A stretch of DNA of 64,000 nucleotides, from positions 48,739 to 112,738 of the forward strand of contig JABWCQ010000009.1 of NCBI GenBank assembly GCA_013360195.1, in the 5' to 3' direction. A program made the translations under genes and the position numbers. Under the pieces are notes generated by a model. It did not search any database and was not told the origin of the DNA. It saw only the letters and a program-made list of their open reading frames with translations. The stretch comes from a bacterium (GTDB lineage: Bacteria; Electryoneota; RPQS01). Shown here in pieces: positions 63,500-64,000 of this stretch; position 1 is the stretch's first letter, and every line of letters starts with the position of its first letter.

Positions 63500-63529
63500 A
63501 TACAACTTCGTGCTGACTCTTCAGACATG

Positions 63530-63556
63530 AAAACCCCGGCGATGAGCCGGGGTTTT
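63530..63556. terminator. Bidirectional terminator between rex and the next gene
   Basis: The stem AAAACCCCGGC (63530-63540) and GCCGGGGTTTT (63546-63556) has a 5-nt loop. A and T runs on both sides allow termination from either direction. Confidence 0.85.
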
Positions 63557-63580
63557 CTATAGTTTTAAAGTCACTTGATG

Positions 63581-64000
63581 TTATTTCAACAGCACAACTT
63601 TGATAGACTCGGTGACGAGGTCATCGTGTGCAACGATGAAGTAGATGCCGCTGGCAAGTTCGGCGGAGACCGTGAACGAATAGCTTCCGCCAAGCATTGG
63701 ACCGGAATACAGTTCGGCGACTTCCTGACCGAGAACGTTGTGCATCGCGAGACGGAATGCATTCCCCGTGAATCCGGCAAGCGACAGGGTGAACGCATTA
63801 TTGAATGGATTTGGGAAAACAGCTTGCAAATCCCACGTTCCGACGACGGGTCGGACGGGCTCAGGTCTGATTGCGGACGGTTGGGTCGTATCGGGTGGTG
63901 CGGTCAGCCACGGAATGAACGTCACGGAATCGCTGAGCAGCGTGTCGCCTTGACCGGTTGGATTTAGCGTCGGATGATACGGCCCGCTCTCGTGACCCCA
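63581..64000 (-). CDS. Secreted protein with sorting domain (C-terminal part)
   Basis: The frame is open through the right edge. The visible 139 residues start with WGHESGPYHPTLNPTGQGD, a segment typical of right-handed parallel beta-helix surface proteins. They end with a sorting domain (FPNPFNNAFTLSL, NVLGQEVAELYSGPM, ASGIYFIVAHDD, KVVLLK). It should be exported; ligand or enzyme activity lies in the missing part. Confidence 0.8.
   Translation of the reverse strand, partial: WGHESGPYHPTLNPTGQGDTLLSDSVTFIPWLTAPPDTTQPSAIRPEPVRPVVGTWDLQAVFPNPFNNAFTLSLAGFTGNAFRLAMHNVLGQEVAELYSGPMLGGSYSFTVSAELASGIYFIVAHDDLVTESIKVVLLK

Overview
This window is the chromosomal replication-origin neighbourhood of a bacterium. 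It holds the classic origin genes (rsmG, mnmG, mnmE, yidC, yidD, rnpA, rpmH, dnaA, dnaN) plus a dciA-like gene, gyrB and gyrA. Six ORFs or ORF ends and one pseudogene fragment carry, or are relics of, a C-terminal sorting domain of the 'YPNPFN...LGREV...SGVYFYRLEAG...RKMVLLK' type. That domain is typical of type IX-like secretion in the Fibrobacteres-Chlorobi-Bacteroidetes (FCB) group and related uncultured phyla. I infer an uncultivated FCB-type lineage; no rRNA gene is present to settle it.

Left arm (1-22,500): every recognised gene is on the minus strand. From the edge inward these are a truncated Mod-type DNA methylase, murQ, rsmG and mnmG; a block of mixed metabolic genes (DUF3800, TfoX, DUF4396, cstA, oxidoreductase, GNAT, two DinB-like proteins, cytochrome c, HAD, queF); mnmE; a restriction/defence block (GmrSD-like DUF262 protein, DUF349 coiled-coil protein, DUF3800, Mrr); then yidC-yidD-rnpA-rpmH. 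Two perfect parS sites lie in and beside rsmG, but no parA/parB is visible. rnpA is frameshifted at a run of nine T.

Origin (22,504-23,150): the 647-bp rpmH-dnaA gap separates the minus-strand arm from the plus-strand arm, so transcription runs away from it on both sides. It has divergent sigma70-like promoters for rpmH and dnaA and only degenerate DnaA boxes. A second pair of DnaA-box-like sequences sits next to the intergenic parS site at 1949-1985.

Right arm (23,151-64,000): almost all genes are on the plus strand. dnaA, dnaN and the dciA-like gene are followed by an M48 protease and sorted surface proteins, two minus-strand pilin-like genes, and an AsnRS-like enzyme. Next come two MNT/HEPN toxin-antitoxin pairs flanking gyrB (the first HEPN is frameshifted), with a second nucleotidyltransferase and a 55-residue ORF. 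After these are an ABC exporter, saccharopine-dehydrogenase-like and VOC proteins, further sorted proteins, LOG and rhodanese proteins. A secreted-protein gene at 47.8-49.2 kb is split by an unknown 229-residue gene. An AAA ATPase plus PIN-like two-gene module follows, then esterase, a cluster of DinB/BstA-like thiol transferases, gyrA, heme oxygenase, an exopolysaccharide priming glycosyltransferase and rex.

Short palindromic repeats of several families are scattered through the window. Some are read in frame inside protein genes (murQ, mnmE, the cstA tail, the truncated secreted protein). No tRNA, rRNA, CRISPR array or transposase was seen. All family assignments rest on motif recognition by eye; no database search was run.
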